43,222 nucleotides of DNA, taken from assembly GCF_000466985.1 (NCBI RefSeq), contig NZ_BATC01000017.1, positions 1 to 43,222 of the forward strand. Direction: 5' to 3'. Shown here one piece after another: positions 43,098 to 43,222 of the stretch. The notes below the pieces were generated by a model. It had not been told where the DNA came from and ran no database searches. It saw nothing but the letters and a program-made list of their open reading frames with translations. The stretch comes from Brevundimonas abyssalis TAR-001. GTDB lineage: Bacteria > Pseudomonadota > Alphaproteobacteria > Caulobacterales > Caulobacteraceae. A program made the position numbers and the translations under genes. Each line of letters opens with the position of its first letter. Positions within the stretch are counted from its first letter, which is position 1.

Positions 43098-43222
43098 ATG
43101 AGCGAACCGGTCATCGAGACACGCGGCCTGTCCAAGGCCTACGGGGCGGTGAAGGCCCTGGACGATTTCAGCCTGACGATCCCGCGCGGCGGGGTTTACG
43201 GCGTTCTGGGGCCGAACGGGGC
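43098..43222 (+). CDS. ABC transporter ATP-binding protein (partial, N-terminus)
   Basis: The first 41 codons of an ABC ATPase, cut by the window end: MSEPVIETRGLSKAYGAV, then KALDDFSLTIPRGGVYGVLGPNG, the beginning of Walker A. The KxYG-VxALDDxS start and short coupling are usual in DrrA/CcmA-type exporters (multidrug or lipid efflux), but too little is visible to choose. Divergent from the NPP gene with a 100-base gap (42998-43097) in which no clear promoter was recognised. Confidence 0.85.
   Translation, partial: MSEPVIETRGLSKAYGAVKALDDFSLTIPRGGVYGVLGPNG

Noticed and set aside
1..43222. tRNA, rRNA or riboswitch genes
   Set aside because: No cloverleaf with a GGTTCGAATCC-type T-arm, rRNA-like stretch or recognised riboswitch core was found on reading both strands by eye. 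A tRNAscan-SE and Rfam run would settle this.

Overview
This window is high-GC chromosomal DNA from an alphaproteobacterium, most likely a member of the Caulobacteraceae such as Brevundimonas (inferred from gene content and protein character, not from a search). Pointers are an RNase E ending in a Gly-Trp-Trp motif, an M23 peptidase overlapping a bactofilin gene, the order dusB-ntrY-ntrX-aminotransferase-hfq-hflX, DUF3126 beside cysE, and a bdhA-patatin pair. It is mostly core chromosome: no prophage, insertion sequence with a transposase, CRISPR array, rRNA or tRNA was seen.

Layout. 1-4 kb: tail of an unknown gene, DUF3126, cysE, a nitroreductase, a NUDIX hydrolase and a broken FAD-linked oxidase. 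4-7 kb: yaaA, 3-hydroxybutyrate dehydrogenase, patatin-like protein. 7-8.6 kb: tatABC (minus strand). 8.8-14.2 kb: NDH-2, a NamZ-type DUF1343 protein with a DOMON-like partner, tyrS, a GIY-YIG gene bracketed by a 31-bp inverted repeat, and bcp. 14.4-21.1 kb: cell-envelope genes (M23 peptidase plus bactofilin, PBP1A, periplasmic amidase) around prfB, which carries the classical programmed +1 frameshift. 21.5-26.4 kb: rne, an M48 protease with a TPR-like tail, and a DsbA-like thiol protein. 26.5-29.2 kb: the cytochrome bc1 operon petABC, whose Rieske subunit carries a twin-arginine signal suited to the Tat system encoded nearby. 29.4-37.9 kb: trmL, then a minus-strand run read as rluA-type synthase, dusB, ntrY, ntrX, class IV aminotransferase, hfq, hflX. 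38-43 kb: small membrane proteins, rarA, an HtrA protease, a nucleotide pyrophosphatase-like lipoprotein and the start of an ABC transporter ATPase.

Quality warning. At least ten normally intact genes or gene segments, including the essential tyrS, are broken by frameshifts that can each be repaired by restoring one base, usually in a short same-base run. These look like sequence errors rather than gene decay, so I annotate the full-length genes and mark each break. The prfB shift is different: it has the correct programmed signal.

Most interesting local structure: the GIY-YIG gene between tyrS and bcp, bracketed by inverted copies of a palindromic REP-like element. The right copy forms the end of the GIY-YIG coding region and abuts the ribosome binding site of bcp. 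Second is the apparent absence of ntrBC between dusB and ntrYX, with a promoter-like sequence in their place.
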